Assembly (NCBI RefSeq): GCF_000143415.4
Contig: NW_003314262.1
Location: forward strand, 5,287,876 to 5,351,875
Reading direction: 5' to 3'
Length of the DNA stretch: 64,000 nucleotides
Source: Selaginella moellendorffii
Lineage: Eukaryota; Streptophyta; Lycopodiopsida; Selaginellales; Selaginellaceae
Shown here: positions 43,342 to 53,706 of the stretch, in pieces
How the letters are laid out: the number at the start of each line of letters is the position of its first letter
Position numbering within the stretch: position 1 is the stretch's first letter
Translations under genes and position numbers: made by a program
Notes under the pieces: generated by a model
The model's input: the letters and a program-made list of their open reading frames with translations, nothing else
Told to the model about the DNA's origin: nothing
Databases searched by the model: none

Positions 43342-46300
43342 AATATACCTGAAAAAGCATCCAGATTTGTCTCCAACAGAAGTCCGCCCCTCACCTCATT
43401 TTGTCTGGCTGAGATTTCTAAGAACAAACATAGTTAAGGTAGCAAAATCATAGTCAATACATACATTGGGCCAATTTCATGAGTTTTTCAAAGGTATAAC
43501 AGAATACAACCATTAAAACTTGATTTGAATCATTGAAGCTGGAGGAGATTTAGTTGTGACAATTGCGAATCCACCGCCACAGCTAAGATGGCTAATCTTC
43601 TTAAAAATTGCATCAACAAGAACATTGCTGCAGAAAAGATTGAGCTCTTGGTGGAGCTGCTATGTCTATTCCATTATCTTCCCCACTATCAACAAGATCC
43701 CATTGGAAAAAAAATCCTGTCCCAATTTCACCAGCTTCACAAGACATTATGAATCTTAGCAACATCTGGTTAAACCAAAAGAAAATTCTGAATGAGAAAC
43801 AATGCAATGTACCTGAGTGTAGGATTTGGTTCTGAAGTTCATCCTAGAAATCTAGAGGCAAGGGTAAGTTTCCATTAAGAATGTGTGCTGCGTTGACGAG
43901 ATCATTCTCATCAAAGGGAGCTTGTTGATTCGTTGCCAATGTCATCTCAGAGATAAATGCCAAGAATCCTAGTAAAACTTGCTTTGTGTTCTATGTTGAT
44001 GTCTTTGCTGTGGCTACTTCAAAACCTTAAGCTGCTTGACCATGTAGAGATCTTTAGCTTGTTGGTACTGAAGTTCCTATTTATTATAGGGCTTCCTCTA
44101 GCAAACTCTCAGCATGGAGGTTGGTCACTCTCATGTAGAAACTTTTTGCCAAAAATCCCATATCTAGTCTTATGGGATTTTCAGTAACCCACTTACCCAT
44201 ACTTGTGATGGAATACTTGGCTACAAACTTGTTACTTGCCATTGAGGAACTTTATACCCATTGCAAAGTAATGAAGCAAGGGTAAGTTATTGCCTTCACC
44301 ACAGCCTCAAAAACGTCTGCTAGAACTTCCTAAATTTAGGCATGTAGCCACTCTTTATTAGTAAATCACATATTTCTACCACTAAAAGCTTGAAAGGAAT
44401 TTATGAGTGGTTTGGCGAATTTGCTTATTGAAGTGTTGAGACAGATATTTCTTCCATGATGTTGTCAAAGTTGGTGTCTGTAAATATGATGGACCATGCA
44501 TGTAAAGCAATGGTGACCACCTTCATCTCCAAGAAGAGAATGCAATGCATAATAAACTTAATGACAGCTCAAGGGTCTCTCAATACCATATGCCAGCTTT
44601 CACATCCTTGCAAAGCTTTATTCTACCTGGCATCACCAATGGAAATGCACCAGCTATCCATACCACATTTTGCATGGTGTTCAATGGCTCCCACATGCAT
44701 GGGGCAGGTCCTCCTCAAATGCAGGCCACTGTATCAGTGCATCCCTACACTCATTGCATACTGTGTAGGGTAACACAATTGTGCATAAGCAATTGAGCTG
44801 CATCTTCACCATAAGGATTAAGAACATGCTTTTATTTCTTATAAGGAAAATTCATCTCATCTATATCAAAGTATTCAAGCAAAATAAGTTGCATTTCGCC
44901 TCATGTAGCTTATTTTGTTGGCCCCTCACATCATCCACCACCAACTGATTACCGACAAATATGCAATACACAAAGTACAACCAAGGGGAAAACAAGTTTG
45001 AACATGGATACAAAGCTTATGAACTCAAGGACATAAAACCCACGAATTTGGAGCCAATACAATGTTTTAACTCAACTATACAATGTTTTAACTATTTTGA
45101 CCTCAATGTTTTATATTTTTTAACACTAAAAAATATAAGTCTTCAATGAGTATCTTGATTTATGCATTTTTATTTATTTATTTATATAGCTTTATCATGG
45201 CAGTAGGCACATCATGTTCTGTTTATGCTCTACTACTTCAAGTAATTTATGTGAAGAGTAGGATATATTTTATATCAAGATGGGAACATTGTATTAACTC
45301 ACTTTTGTGCCAAAGCTAAATGCCTACTAAATGCTATAAAGTTCATAGCTAATCTCCTATGATGACAAGCTATTTGATTGTCATTTCTTACTTACATATA
45401 ATGCATATTTTAAATAAAGAATTGTATTTATAATCAATGCTCACCCTTCTACTTTTTGAAACCTGCACACGCATGATAAATTGTGATGCCTAAATTGAGA
45501 CAAAAAGTCACATACCTTACCACAACATCCACAATGGAGGCATTATGAACAAATCCTTGCACTCGTGTTTGCACAATTAGTCTTCACCCACCAATCAATC
45601 TTTTCCCTCAAACTCCTCAAAACCTACACATACAATAAGGGATCAAATGTATTGCAACACATATGGGGATAAGCTCATGAAAAAAACCTCATACTAGTGT
45701 TGCTTGCAAAAACCATAATTGCACTTCTTATGTGCTCAGAAGACAAGTTGCCCATATCTTTGTAAGAGAATAAGAGAGTGGCAAGCAAGAAACGACCTAG
45801 CAAAGAGATATATGTGGCAACATGATTGCATGCACCCATAAATGCTTCAGATGGCAAATGGTGTAAATCTATACAACAGTTTTCGCTTTAATTAAAAACG
45901 CTGTAACATTTCCATTTTACCCTTTCTAATATGGCAATGGCCCTTTTCTAGTCTTCTATATTTAACACGATGTGGCCTATGGACCCCAAACATATTACTT
46001 TCTAACCCTAGCAATTGAAATGTGATCAGAATATGTTTAAAAACCAAAAATCAAAATCACATAGACTCCCTTTTGGCCACCACATCATTCATGTATATTA
46101 TGCAAAATTAAAACCCTTTCAATTGAGTGCAAATTATTTGCTGATTAAATATTTTAAAAGTTTTTTTTGTCCTCCCAACTTGTTGGTTAGAGACTAGGCT
46201 CTTCTCTTTGTTGGTAATAAAAAAGGTATGCAGAAAACCAGTCAAACACATATTTTTTCCGGTAATCACAGCGAACTTTGGGTAAAAACACCTCTGTAAG

Positions 46301-46370
46301 TTGGCTTGAATTGGAATTTGTGGAAAATTATAAACATGATATAATCCACGAAGATAATTACTTGATCCTG
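43342..46370. other. Three-kilobase gene-poor stretch
   Basis: Starts with the GH3 3' flank (AGAATATACCTG near 43341 recurs after the GH3 fragment at 53565). The rest is mostly AT-rich. Frames such as 44456-44773 show no known motif. Probably old, unrecognisable transposon DNA. Confidence 0.5.
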
Positions 46371-46880
46371 CAAAAACTCGTCCATGCAGATCTCCCCTCA
46401 AGCTGCTCCACCATCTTCGCCAGTGCTGCTGCCACCATCCCTTCCTGGAGCTCCACTTCCTGCCCGTCAGCACCGACGCTCCAAGCCAGTGCCCATTGCT
46501 CGTCTCCGCATCAAGCACCACCTGCATTCGACACTTGCTCTCGCGAAAACTCGCTCTCCATCGCCAACGCCAGCTTCTGGCAGCCCTGGATCTCTTTGGA
46601 ACCTCAGCCTCGAGCGCTACACGCCCCGGACACACGTATGCCGTACACTTCGTGACGGCCCCGCGCAGGTACGCGCCCCACTCCCAGCGGGCATGACCCC
46701 TGCCTCTCCTCGCACACCTCCACAGCGCGACAAACCTTGCTAAAGTTGGCAGGACGACGCGCTTGAGGTACTGGAAAGGTGGCGAGAATGGTGCCACCGT
46801 TGAGGGCGAAGGTGGAGCTGCCGGATCCGATGCGCGGGTGGAGTCTTGGTCCAGGTGTCAAAACCCTAAACTAATCAGAC
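46371..46880 (-). other. GC-rich island, coding-like but unrecognised
   Basis: About 500 bp of sharply higher GC content than its surroundings, with long overlapping frames on both strands. The minus-strand frame from 46861 (MTPGPRLHPRIGSGSS) looks the most gene-like, with a possible intron. It lies head-to-head with the gene remnant starting at 46881. No family recognised. It may be a captured first exon. Confidence 0.3.
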
Positions 46881-47119
46881 ATGGGGTTCGTGATTCAGTG
46901 CCCGGTGGTGAGCTTCGAGGATGCCGCGAAGAGAAATACTCTTGGTTTTCTAGTGAGTATTGGCGCGAACAAGGCTCGGGCTGTGAAGAGCAGTACGGAT
47001 TGTCCCGGGTCAAGAGCGTTCGGACATGTATACAGGGGAAGGACAAGTTTGCGTATGTTGTGGTGGATGACGCCTTTGATACGGCAGCGAGGCTGGGATT
47101 TCTAGGAACAAACCACTGA
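46881..47119 (+). pseudogene. Remnant of an unrecognised gene in front of the GH3 fragment
   Basis: MGFVIQCPVVSFEDAAKR opens at 46881 and a later frame ends FAYVVVDDAFDTAARLGF (stop 47119). The halves are in different frames. A shorter, more decayed piece of the same sequence precedes the intact GH3 gene at about 41210-41290. It appears to be part of the duplicated unit that contains GH3. Confidence 0.4.
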
Positions 47120-47230
47120 TTTCCAATATTTGAATGGAATAAAGTTTCTTGGGAATCCGAGTTCTTTAAAATTGTCCTCTTTGGTGAAATAAAAAGCTAT
47201 TCGTGTCACGTTTATCACGTTTAATACACG

Positions 47231-47702
47231 ATGGAGAACATTGGCAATAATGGAGCTTCGGTCCAGGAGGAGCTACTGGGCGGCGGAAGAAAGGGAGCAC
47301 CCATTATCTCCAGAAGTTTGGGAGCCCCCAAATTCCCAATCGTAACCTATGAGGATGTCGCCGGAGAGATTGAAAGGATTGCGTCCGGGAGGGCCAGTTC
47401 TTTGTCACGAGGTGAAATCCTCGCTTGACACGAGGTTGTCACTGGGCAAGAGTACGAGATCGTCATCACAAACTTCGCAGGTCTTAGTTTCTATCTTTTT
47501 CAACTTTTTTTTCTTTCTTTTTTTTCTCAGGATTATATCGATACCGAGTGGGGATGTGGTGAAAGTATCGAGTTTCTTCCATGGAGTTCCTCAGCAAACT
47601 CAGAGAAGAGACCAGGAGAGAGCTCTGGGAGAAATGCTGCTCGAGCATATACAGGTTTTTCAATCTGGGATACACTGGAAAGAGGCTGGATGGAGTGATG
47701 TC
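47231..47702 (+). pseudogene. GH3 pseudogene, internally deleted
   Basis: Start MENIGNNGASVQEELLGG and YEDVAGEIERIAS match GH3 exon 1. The sequence then jumps directly to the end of exon 3 (CACGAGGTTGTCACTGGGCA, ending TTCGCAG), keeps the next intron, and continues into exon 4 (ATATCGATACCGAG, CATGGAGTTCCTCAGC). There it jumps again to the CTGCTCGAGC region and ends near GATGGAGTGATG. Roughly three quarters of the gene is missing. Confidence 0.92.
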
Positions 47703-49229
47703 TAGGTTTCGTGAGAAGCGACAAAAAGAAAATTTGTGGTGATTCTATAAAAGGGAAGATTTTTCTAAATTTTAAACCCTAGTATCATATGTTGATCAAT
47801 TTAAAAAGTTTACATGAAGAAAACTAGAGAAGAATTGAAAAGTTCTTGGATTGTAAACAGCATGATATGTCTCTTCTTCCCATGACCAGACTCCCCAATG
47901 AAAACATATAGTAGATAGTTTAGCTATGATTTTGCTTTTGCATTTGTCTCTTGATAACAACCATACTTCAAATTATTGAAGGGATAGGGATGTTAATGCG
48001 AAGTTAAATAATTAGAAATTCTAGAATATTTAAGAATATCTTAGGTATATCCACATCTATATAAAGATTAGTGTTTCTTTAGCTAATAAAAACTTCAATT
48101 AAATTTAAACAGATAAATTTTCTAGAATGTTAAATATTTTTCATTCAAACCTATAATAAAAAAAACTAAATATAGATCAAAATAATTCATGTTAATTAAA
48201 CATCACATATGTACCTCTTAGGATATTGCAAGTAAAGTTCTAAACATATTTACATTTACATGTATATGACTACCAAAGGCTATTATATATATAACACAGT
48301 TGAACATGATTAAAATAATGTGAAAAAACCTAATAAAAAATCTAGGAGAAATTTATATTGTTGTTTTTAATTAAGAATTAATATTAGTTAAATTTGTTCA
48401 AACACAAACAGAAAGTGACTTATAAGATAAAATACAATTACACTCCAACTCAATCTCTACTCCTCTATTTAAGAAGCTTTTTTCTAAGCAAAATACTTTT
48501 TATGTTAATATGATGTGGGTTTGGATGCTAATCTGACATTGTTTAAGAGACAATAAACAAATGCACACTTAGGTGTGCATGAGTTTATTCTTCAATTAAT
48601 GGTGTACTGAGCTTAAATAGATTTATACTAATTGAAAATATTAGCATTAAACACTAATTACATATATGCACTCACAAAAGTTAGAAAAAATAATTTTGTT
48701 GTGCGTTGCATACAGCAACGCTTGGTTTGCTTAATTGTAGTGTCATTCTTATTTAGTATTTTTGAATAATTCAATTGATTGATAATTATAAACATGTTTA
48801 TAATCTATAAATCAATATTAATATTATTCCATTAAAATAAATAAGAATATACTAAAAAGTGTTTAGGAAAATTTATAAATTTTTAATAGAAGATTAATCT
48901 AAATAAATAACAACCGTTAGATGGTAGAATATCCTAGAATATCTAAGCATATTCTAGATATACCTACAGGTTTTGCTTAAGCAAACCAAAAAGTATAATA
49001 CAATCTTAAACATAGAGCAATATTGTAAGCCTTGTAATTAAGCACAAAACATTGGTTAGATCTGTGACTACGTGGAAATAAAGCCAGGTGCCAAAATTTC
49101 AAAATATTATGTGCAATATTAGAATCATAAGAATTAAACTTTTTGCAAAATTGTGTTAGAATCATAAGAATTAAACTTTTTGCAAAATTGTGACAAAAAG
49201 GTAACATTACAACTACTGGGCGCTCCTTC
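47703..49229. other. AT-rich intergenic region, with one 37-bp tandem duplication
   Basis: No gene recognised. At 49119-49155 and 49156-49192 the unit starting TTAGAATCATAAGAATT is repeated exactly. Similar sequences rich in TCTAGAATAT occur near 48015-48050 and 48925-48965. Confidence 0.6.
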
Positions 49230-49278
49230 TTGGGCCACGGGCCGCCACTGGTTGGTTGACCACATTTCCAATCACAGC

Positions 49279-49378
49279 ATTTTAAAAAGTATTAGAAATC
49301 TCAACGCCACGCTATCTCAAAAATTTTGGTTGGTTGCTTGGTTTTGGTGCTTTGCCGCGTCATCAACCGTACAGGAAT
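49279..49378. repeat. Direct repeat, left copy, flanking the gene-fragment cluster
   Basis: From CATTTTAAAAAGTATTAG to CATCAACCGTACAGGAAT, recurring at 51799-51890 in the same orientation with small indels. Weaker similarity (GGGCCACGGG against GGGCCGTGGG) may extend it about 45 bp to the left. Confidence 0.88.
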
Positions 49379-49484
49379 CCATTCTACCGTAATTCCGTGC
49401 AATAGTCTTGCCGCCGTACAGATCCCCTGTTCTTGGAAATCGCGGTAGGCAGTCGCGATCTTGCTCGCGCTGGAGCGCCAACGA

Positions 49485-49928
49485 ATGGATAATCGACTGC
49501 CCAGCGACGAGGTAATTAGGTCATTTTCCATCGGCGGGACGAGGAGGACAATGAAGAAAGATCACGAGAATGCGAAGCCCAGCTCAGCTCCATCCAGCAA
49601 GCGCCGGATTATGGGCGCTCGCGGCCCCGAGGAATTCCACTGCCTGGGCGCGCTGGACATCATCAAGGAATCAGTGGCAGCGCTGCGAGCAATCTCCTCG
49701 CTCTTCTTCTGGGTCGCGGCGCTCCTCGCCACGCCATTCTCCATCGTCGTGCTCTCCCAGGCCTGGATCACGTCCCCGGTGGTGGAGAACTGGGCCGCGC
49801 GGATCGAGGCCAGCGCTCTCGCCACCCGCGGCGGCGTCTGGTTCCTCCCATCCTACCGTGCCGCCTGCTTCAAGCTCGTCGACAACCTCGTCTCCCACGC
49901 CTTCCAGCTCCAGTATTCTGAAGCTCAG
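49485..49928 (+). pseudogene. 5' exon of a multi-pass membrane protein gene, apparently without the rest
   Basis: MDNRLPSDEVIRSFSIGG opens a clean 148-codon frame ending at a good donor (GCTCAG|GTATCC). It holds LGALDIIKESVAALRAISSL followed by a membrane helix (FFWVAALLATPFSIVVL) and LVDNLVSHAF. The start of an uncharacterised plant multi-pass membrane protein family looks like this. No continuation with further membrane helices could be found downstream before unrelated fragments begin. It is therefore called a partial gene; a long intron or an undetected exon could rescue it. Confidence 0.55.
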
Positions 49929-49989
49929 GTATCCAATCGCAGCACTCGTGATTTGACCAAGAAAACCAGTGATCGTTACCCCAAAAGTT

Positions 49990-50500
49990 ATTGAATCTCC
50001 TCGTCATCAGCTTGGAATTTACCAGACAATAGTTCCACTGCAAAGCAGCTTGGACTGGAGAACACCCTCAACATCTCGCTGGCCTCAATGGCCCAGCTCC
50101 AAAACGCGAAAGAGGTTGTTCTTCAAGCGGCTAATCACCACCCTTTCAGTGAAGCCCCAAACTCCGACCTGGGCCGATAGACGGGCACCAAGTTCCTCTC
50201 CTTGCCCCTCGCCGCTCACAGGCAATTGTCATCGATGAGGATCGTCCTCTCCATATCGCTATCCTCGCAACATTTTCACATTCCTTCTCTCTCGAGATGC
50301 TCCAGGGACTGCTGGAAATCCCAGTGAAGCCACAGTCTTGTAAACAAGGGGATTGTTTCGCTCCGCTGCTATTCTCACGCCCGGATCTCGTTGAGAGCGC
50401 ATACAAACTCCGGGCCCCTGTATGCTAGAGCCAAATTGCCACCCGCGGCGGCAAAGAAGCGCGATCCTTGCCCTAGCGCGCATCCGCGGCGGCGGCACGC
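49990..50500 (+). other. Exon-like pieces of unrecognised origin
   Basis: Two stretches look coding between splice-like borders: one near 50025-50150 (GLENTLNISLASMAQLQN, then AKEVVLQAANHHPFSE) and one near 50221-50345 after TCACAG (AIVIDEDRPLHIAILATF, then EMLQGLLEIP). They are in different frames and do not belong to the genes on either side. Possibly more captured fragments. Confidence 0.35.
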
Positions 50501-50598
50501 ATCCAAGGCGCCGGCCAGCGACCGGATCGTAGCTCCGGGGATGGATTCCGGGCTGCTGGCTATGCGGCGGCTGTGCCGGCTTGGCGACACTGAGATCA

Positions 50599-50965
50599 AT
50601 GGTGCGGAGCCACGGCTGGCACCTGCCTGCGCACGGGTTTCAGGTAAATACGGCGCCGTGGAATTCGACCAAGTGAGCGAGCTCTTTTTGCAGGTTGTGG
50701 CGATCACTGTGTTCTTCCTCCTCGTAGTCGCGTACTTCGTGTTTTTCGCGCCTTTCATTGGGCCCAATCCGTGGCAGTATATCGTAATTGGGTGTTACTC
50801 GATGAGTCTTGGTGAGTCTTTCTTCGCAATTTCTCACTCTTGGAATTTGTTAAGCGCTCAATTTCGTTAACTTTGCAGGCACTTGTGGTGTTCGTTCTTT
50901 ACGTCAGATGCACAGGAATCAATCCTGCGGACTCAAAGCTACCTCTTTGCAGCTAGCAAGTACCT
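50599..50965 (+). pseudogene. 5' fragment of a DHHC protein S-acyltransferase gene
   Basis: Exon 50599-50643 gives [15 protein letters not shown]; exon 50694-50811 gives [20 protein letters not shown] and [12 protein letters not shown]; the next exon from 50879 gives LVVFVLYVRCTGINPAD. These are the N-terminal cytosolic start and first two membrane helices of plant PAT (DHHC-type palmitoyl transferase) proteins. Joining the second and third exons at the visible splice sites puts the third exon one base out of frame. The DHHC catalytic domain is absent; the sequence changes into a different gene at 50991. Confidence 0.75.
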
Positions 50966-50990
50966 GAGCTAAACTTCTTTGCAAAAACAG

Positions 50991-51452
50991 ATCGTGGATT
51001 TGGCAACCTTGACAGATCGCGTTGGGCAACGAGATTGGAGGTATCGTCCTCTCTTAGAATTGTTTTTCTAACTCCATGGCAAAACAGGCATGTTTACTCC
51101 CAGCGACGAACTCGCGGAGGAACTGTCCCAAGCGTCAAGCGCCGCCGGAGAGAAGCTATGGCGGATAGATGATGAAGTCGGGAATCGCGGACATGGTGAA
51201 CACGGGTGGACGTCCTGGCGGATCCATAACGGCGTCGCTCTTCTTGAAACAGGTACCCCTTTCGTTTTGTTCTTGTGGAAGAACTTCTAATCTCTTCCAT
51301 TCTTGATGGATGGACAGTTTGTCGATGAGAAAATTCCTTGGGCTCATCTCGACATCGCTGGACCCGTGTGGAACGAGAAGAAGAAAATGGCGACTGGATT
51401 CGCTGTGGGGACCTTGGTGGAATGGGTTTCGAAGCACGCATCCTCCTCATAA
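50991..51452 (+). pseudogene. 3' fragment of a leucine aminopeptidase (M17) gene
   Basis: Three exon pieces: 50991-51040 (VDLATLT, IALGNEIG), 51088-51252 (GMFTPSDELAEELSQAS, then [16 protein letters not shown] and ITASLFLKQ) and 51318-51452 ([30 protein letters not shown], stop). These are the C-terminal blocks of plant leucine aminopeptidase. The metal-binding NTDAEGR segment is missing, a deletion follows DLATLT, and a frame shift falls between LWRI and KSGIADM. Intron positions are kept, so the source was genomic DNA and not a retrocopy. Confidence 0.85.
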
Positions 51453-51798
51453 AGTAAAAAAAAAGAGGTTGGTTTTTCCCACAGCAGGATTGTTTCTTGA
51501 GGCTCATTTTTGCTCGGTCGTTAAACAATTTACATTTATTATAACAACGAAATATCTTACTCCTAATTTGAAATTAGCATATCCCTTGATCCATGGGCGA
51601 ATCTTAACCTCCGCGCAATGCAGGCAAGGGCATATGCGCGCAATAAGCACAGCAACGCACAAATGCCCCACACCCGCGGTAAATATTTGCTTTCCATCTA
51701 CTGTGGTAATGGTAATGCAAGCCAGGGTAGGTGAAAAAATTAAAAATCACCGCACGGATCTGGGCCGTGGGATGAGCTCGAACGGCCCTTCTTACAAC

Positions 51799-51890
51799 AT
51801 TTTAAAAAGTATTAGAAATCTCAACGCCACGCTATCTCAAAATTTTTTATTGGTTTTGGCGCTTTGCCGCGTCATCAACCGTACAGGAAT
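51799..51890. repeat. Direct repeat, right copy
   Basis: Second copy of the repeat at 49279-49378, same orientation. The two copies bracket about 2.4 kb of gene fragments. The right copy lies about 260 bp before the Uma2-like gene. Confidence 0.88.
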
Positions 51891-52085
51891 ACTCTAAACT
51901 CGTGCGCCACGTGGCGGATACGGGAATGTTATAATCCATCCCTTTTCACATTACATATCTTGATCGCGTTTCATATTTGGTCGTGATATATACGCTGTGC
52001 GGTTTGTTCTAGGGCGCGAACGAGAAAACGACTGTTAAGCGTGGGAGAGCAAGGAGAAGCGCGAGAAGGCTCGATGCTGTGTGAG

Positions 52086-52150
52086 TGCCCTCTTTCTTTC
52101 CTCCCCGATTGCCCTCTTTCTTTCCTCCCCGATTGCCCTCTTTTTCTCCC
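52086..52150. repeat. 24-bp CT-rich tandem repeat
   Basis: The unit TGCCCTCTTTCTTTCCTCCC plus CGAT occurs twice in a row and a third time in part, just before the ATG at 52154. It would lie in the 5' UTR of the next gene. Confidence 0.85.
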
Positions 52151-52153
52151 CTC

Positions 52154-53213
52154 ATGGCTGCGATTTTTTGTTGTGAAGCAGGAAATGAGAGCGTCGTCGT
52201 TACTCCACGTCGAGTCAGGATCGACGAGCGCGCGACAAGAGCTGTCGAGCAGAAGCTCGTTCGGCTTGCCTTGCTCACAGGCGAGGAGGAAAATCAAGAG
52301 CTCTACAGCCCAAGCGACTTGATCATCGGAACAGCTCCCAACGCTGAAGCTTTCTCCAGGTGAGCAACCAAGAATGCTTCTAACCGTCAATGCTTCTACC
52401 GTCGATGCTTTCAGGTGGGCATCGGGAAACAGGAAGTTCCTCTGTGACTTCATCGGAGGAAAGATCATCGCAAGGGAACTCCCGCATAACCCCCATGGGC
52501 AAGCTCAGTTGAAGGTGGGAGTTGCTTTTGATGCACAAGCAAGTGGATTGCTCGTGGTGGCGACGGCTGTTACTTATAAACCGGATATCGGGGGGGATCT
52601 TTACGAGCCGGACGTAACAGTGCAAGTTCGTGGTCAAAGCTCTATTCTACCTCCCGGTGTCGCGGCTTTGAGGACATATGGGGCTATCGTCATCGAGATC
52701 GCAACATCCCAGACACCCAAGAATCTTCACGAGCGAGCTGCGATCTTCCTTGGACCAGACTATCCTCGCTGCGAGCTCTATATCGGTCTCAAAAGGTTCA
52801 ACGAGAGAGCTAATGGAACTATCGCTATGTTGGCTTCGGTCTATGAAAGGCCAGGAGCTGGCGGAGGGGCGGCAGGAGCTGGGGGAGGGGCGGCCGGAGC
52901 TGGAGCTGGAGCAGGGGGCGGGGGACCAATGCCCATCCGGCTTGTCTCATTTGGGACTTGCCCTTTGGGCCCAAATGCAACCTGGAGAAATTCTCCGATT
53001 CTCACAGGGGTTGGACATGGTGGGATTGCTTTAAATGGTCCTGGAGTGAGGCCTTATATCCTGCGGTTTCCGGCGGTGCAAATTTTTACGACATTTGTTC
53101 CTCCTGGAGGTGGAGCAGTGGGCGTTCCACCAGCTGGTGCACCTGTGAACTATGAGTTGGATCTTTATTATATCCAACAGGCTTTTTCATGCCCTTTTGA
53201 ACCCACGTATTGA
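52154..53213 (+). CDS. Uma2-like restriction-endonuclease-fold protein, 334 aa
   Basis: Two exons, 52154-52359 and 52415-53213 (1005 nt, phase kept: FSR|WASGN). Residues about 70-190 read like an Uma2/PD-(D/E)XK domain: FIGGKIIARELPHNPHGQAQ (compare the GEI..SP..H start of Uma2), then DIGGDLYEPDVTVQV (acidic residue), then YGAIVIEIATSQTPKNLHER (the E-x-x segment) and CELYIGLKRF. The EPD..EIATSQ spacing fits the nuclease core, but the Lys of E-x-K is replaced by Ala, as in many Uma2 proteins. A Gly/Ala linker (about 220-245) separates a C-terminal part I do not recognise (from PMPIRLVSFGTCPLGP). Uma2-type domains are common in bacteria and some fungi and protists and rare in plants. Activity is unproven. 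Upstream ATGs at 52041 and 52085 are less likely starts because of the tandem repeat. Confidence 0.6.
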
Positions 53214-53335
53214 AATCTATGCAATCTACTTGTATTTCCTTTTTATAAGTAATATAAAAAGAGTTTTACCTTAGCATGTGTCTCATATTAAATGCTGATG
53301 ATTTGGATCTTTATTTGTTCTCTCTTGGATGTACG

Positions 53336-53620
53336 ACTCGCTGGAGCTGGTGATTGTCAAGGGACGTTTGAGAGGCTGATGGAGGAAGCTGTGAGGAATG
53401 GAACATCGCCAGCGCAGTACAAAACTCCAAGGTGTGTGACCTCTCCAAGAATGCTGGAAGTTCTAGCGTCCAGAGCTACCAGAGTGGGGAGATTGTGTTC
53501 GAGAGCTGGGAGCCAAGCTTTCCACAAGGCAGTGCATCGACATGACCATGAGATTCCTAGAATATACCTGGAAAAGCATCCACACGGATTATATTATGTT
53601 TGTACAGAAGTCCATTGCCC
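53336..53620 (+). pseudogene. GH3 3'-end fragment
   Basis: Begins inside exon 4 (CGACTCGCTGGAGCTGGTGA) and includes GTFERLMEEAVRNGTSPAQY and KTPRCVTSPRMLEVL. It runs past the GH3 stop region into the GH3 3' flank (AGAATATACCTGGAAAAGCA, matching the flank at 43341). Small deletions break the frame. It sits directly in front of the broken GH3 copy, so the tail of one tandem unit abuts the head of the next. Confidence 0.92.
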
Positions 53621-53706
53621 CTTGAACTTCTTGATGTTAACAAGCTGGCGCACCAGTTCTTTGACGTAGCGCTTTAAATTGTTCTCTTCTTATCATAAAG
53701 TTTCAA

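Noticed and set aside
44456-44796. Two overlapping frames in the 43.3-46.4 kb gap
   Set aside because: Met/Cys/His-rich translations without motif, in AT-rich DNA with no promoter or splice signals.
49279-51890. LTR retrotransposon with the ~95-bp repeats as LTRs
   Set aside because: Repeats are too short, lack TG..CA ends, and the interior has intron-containing gene fragments and no gag or pol.
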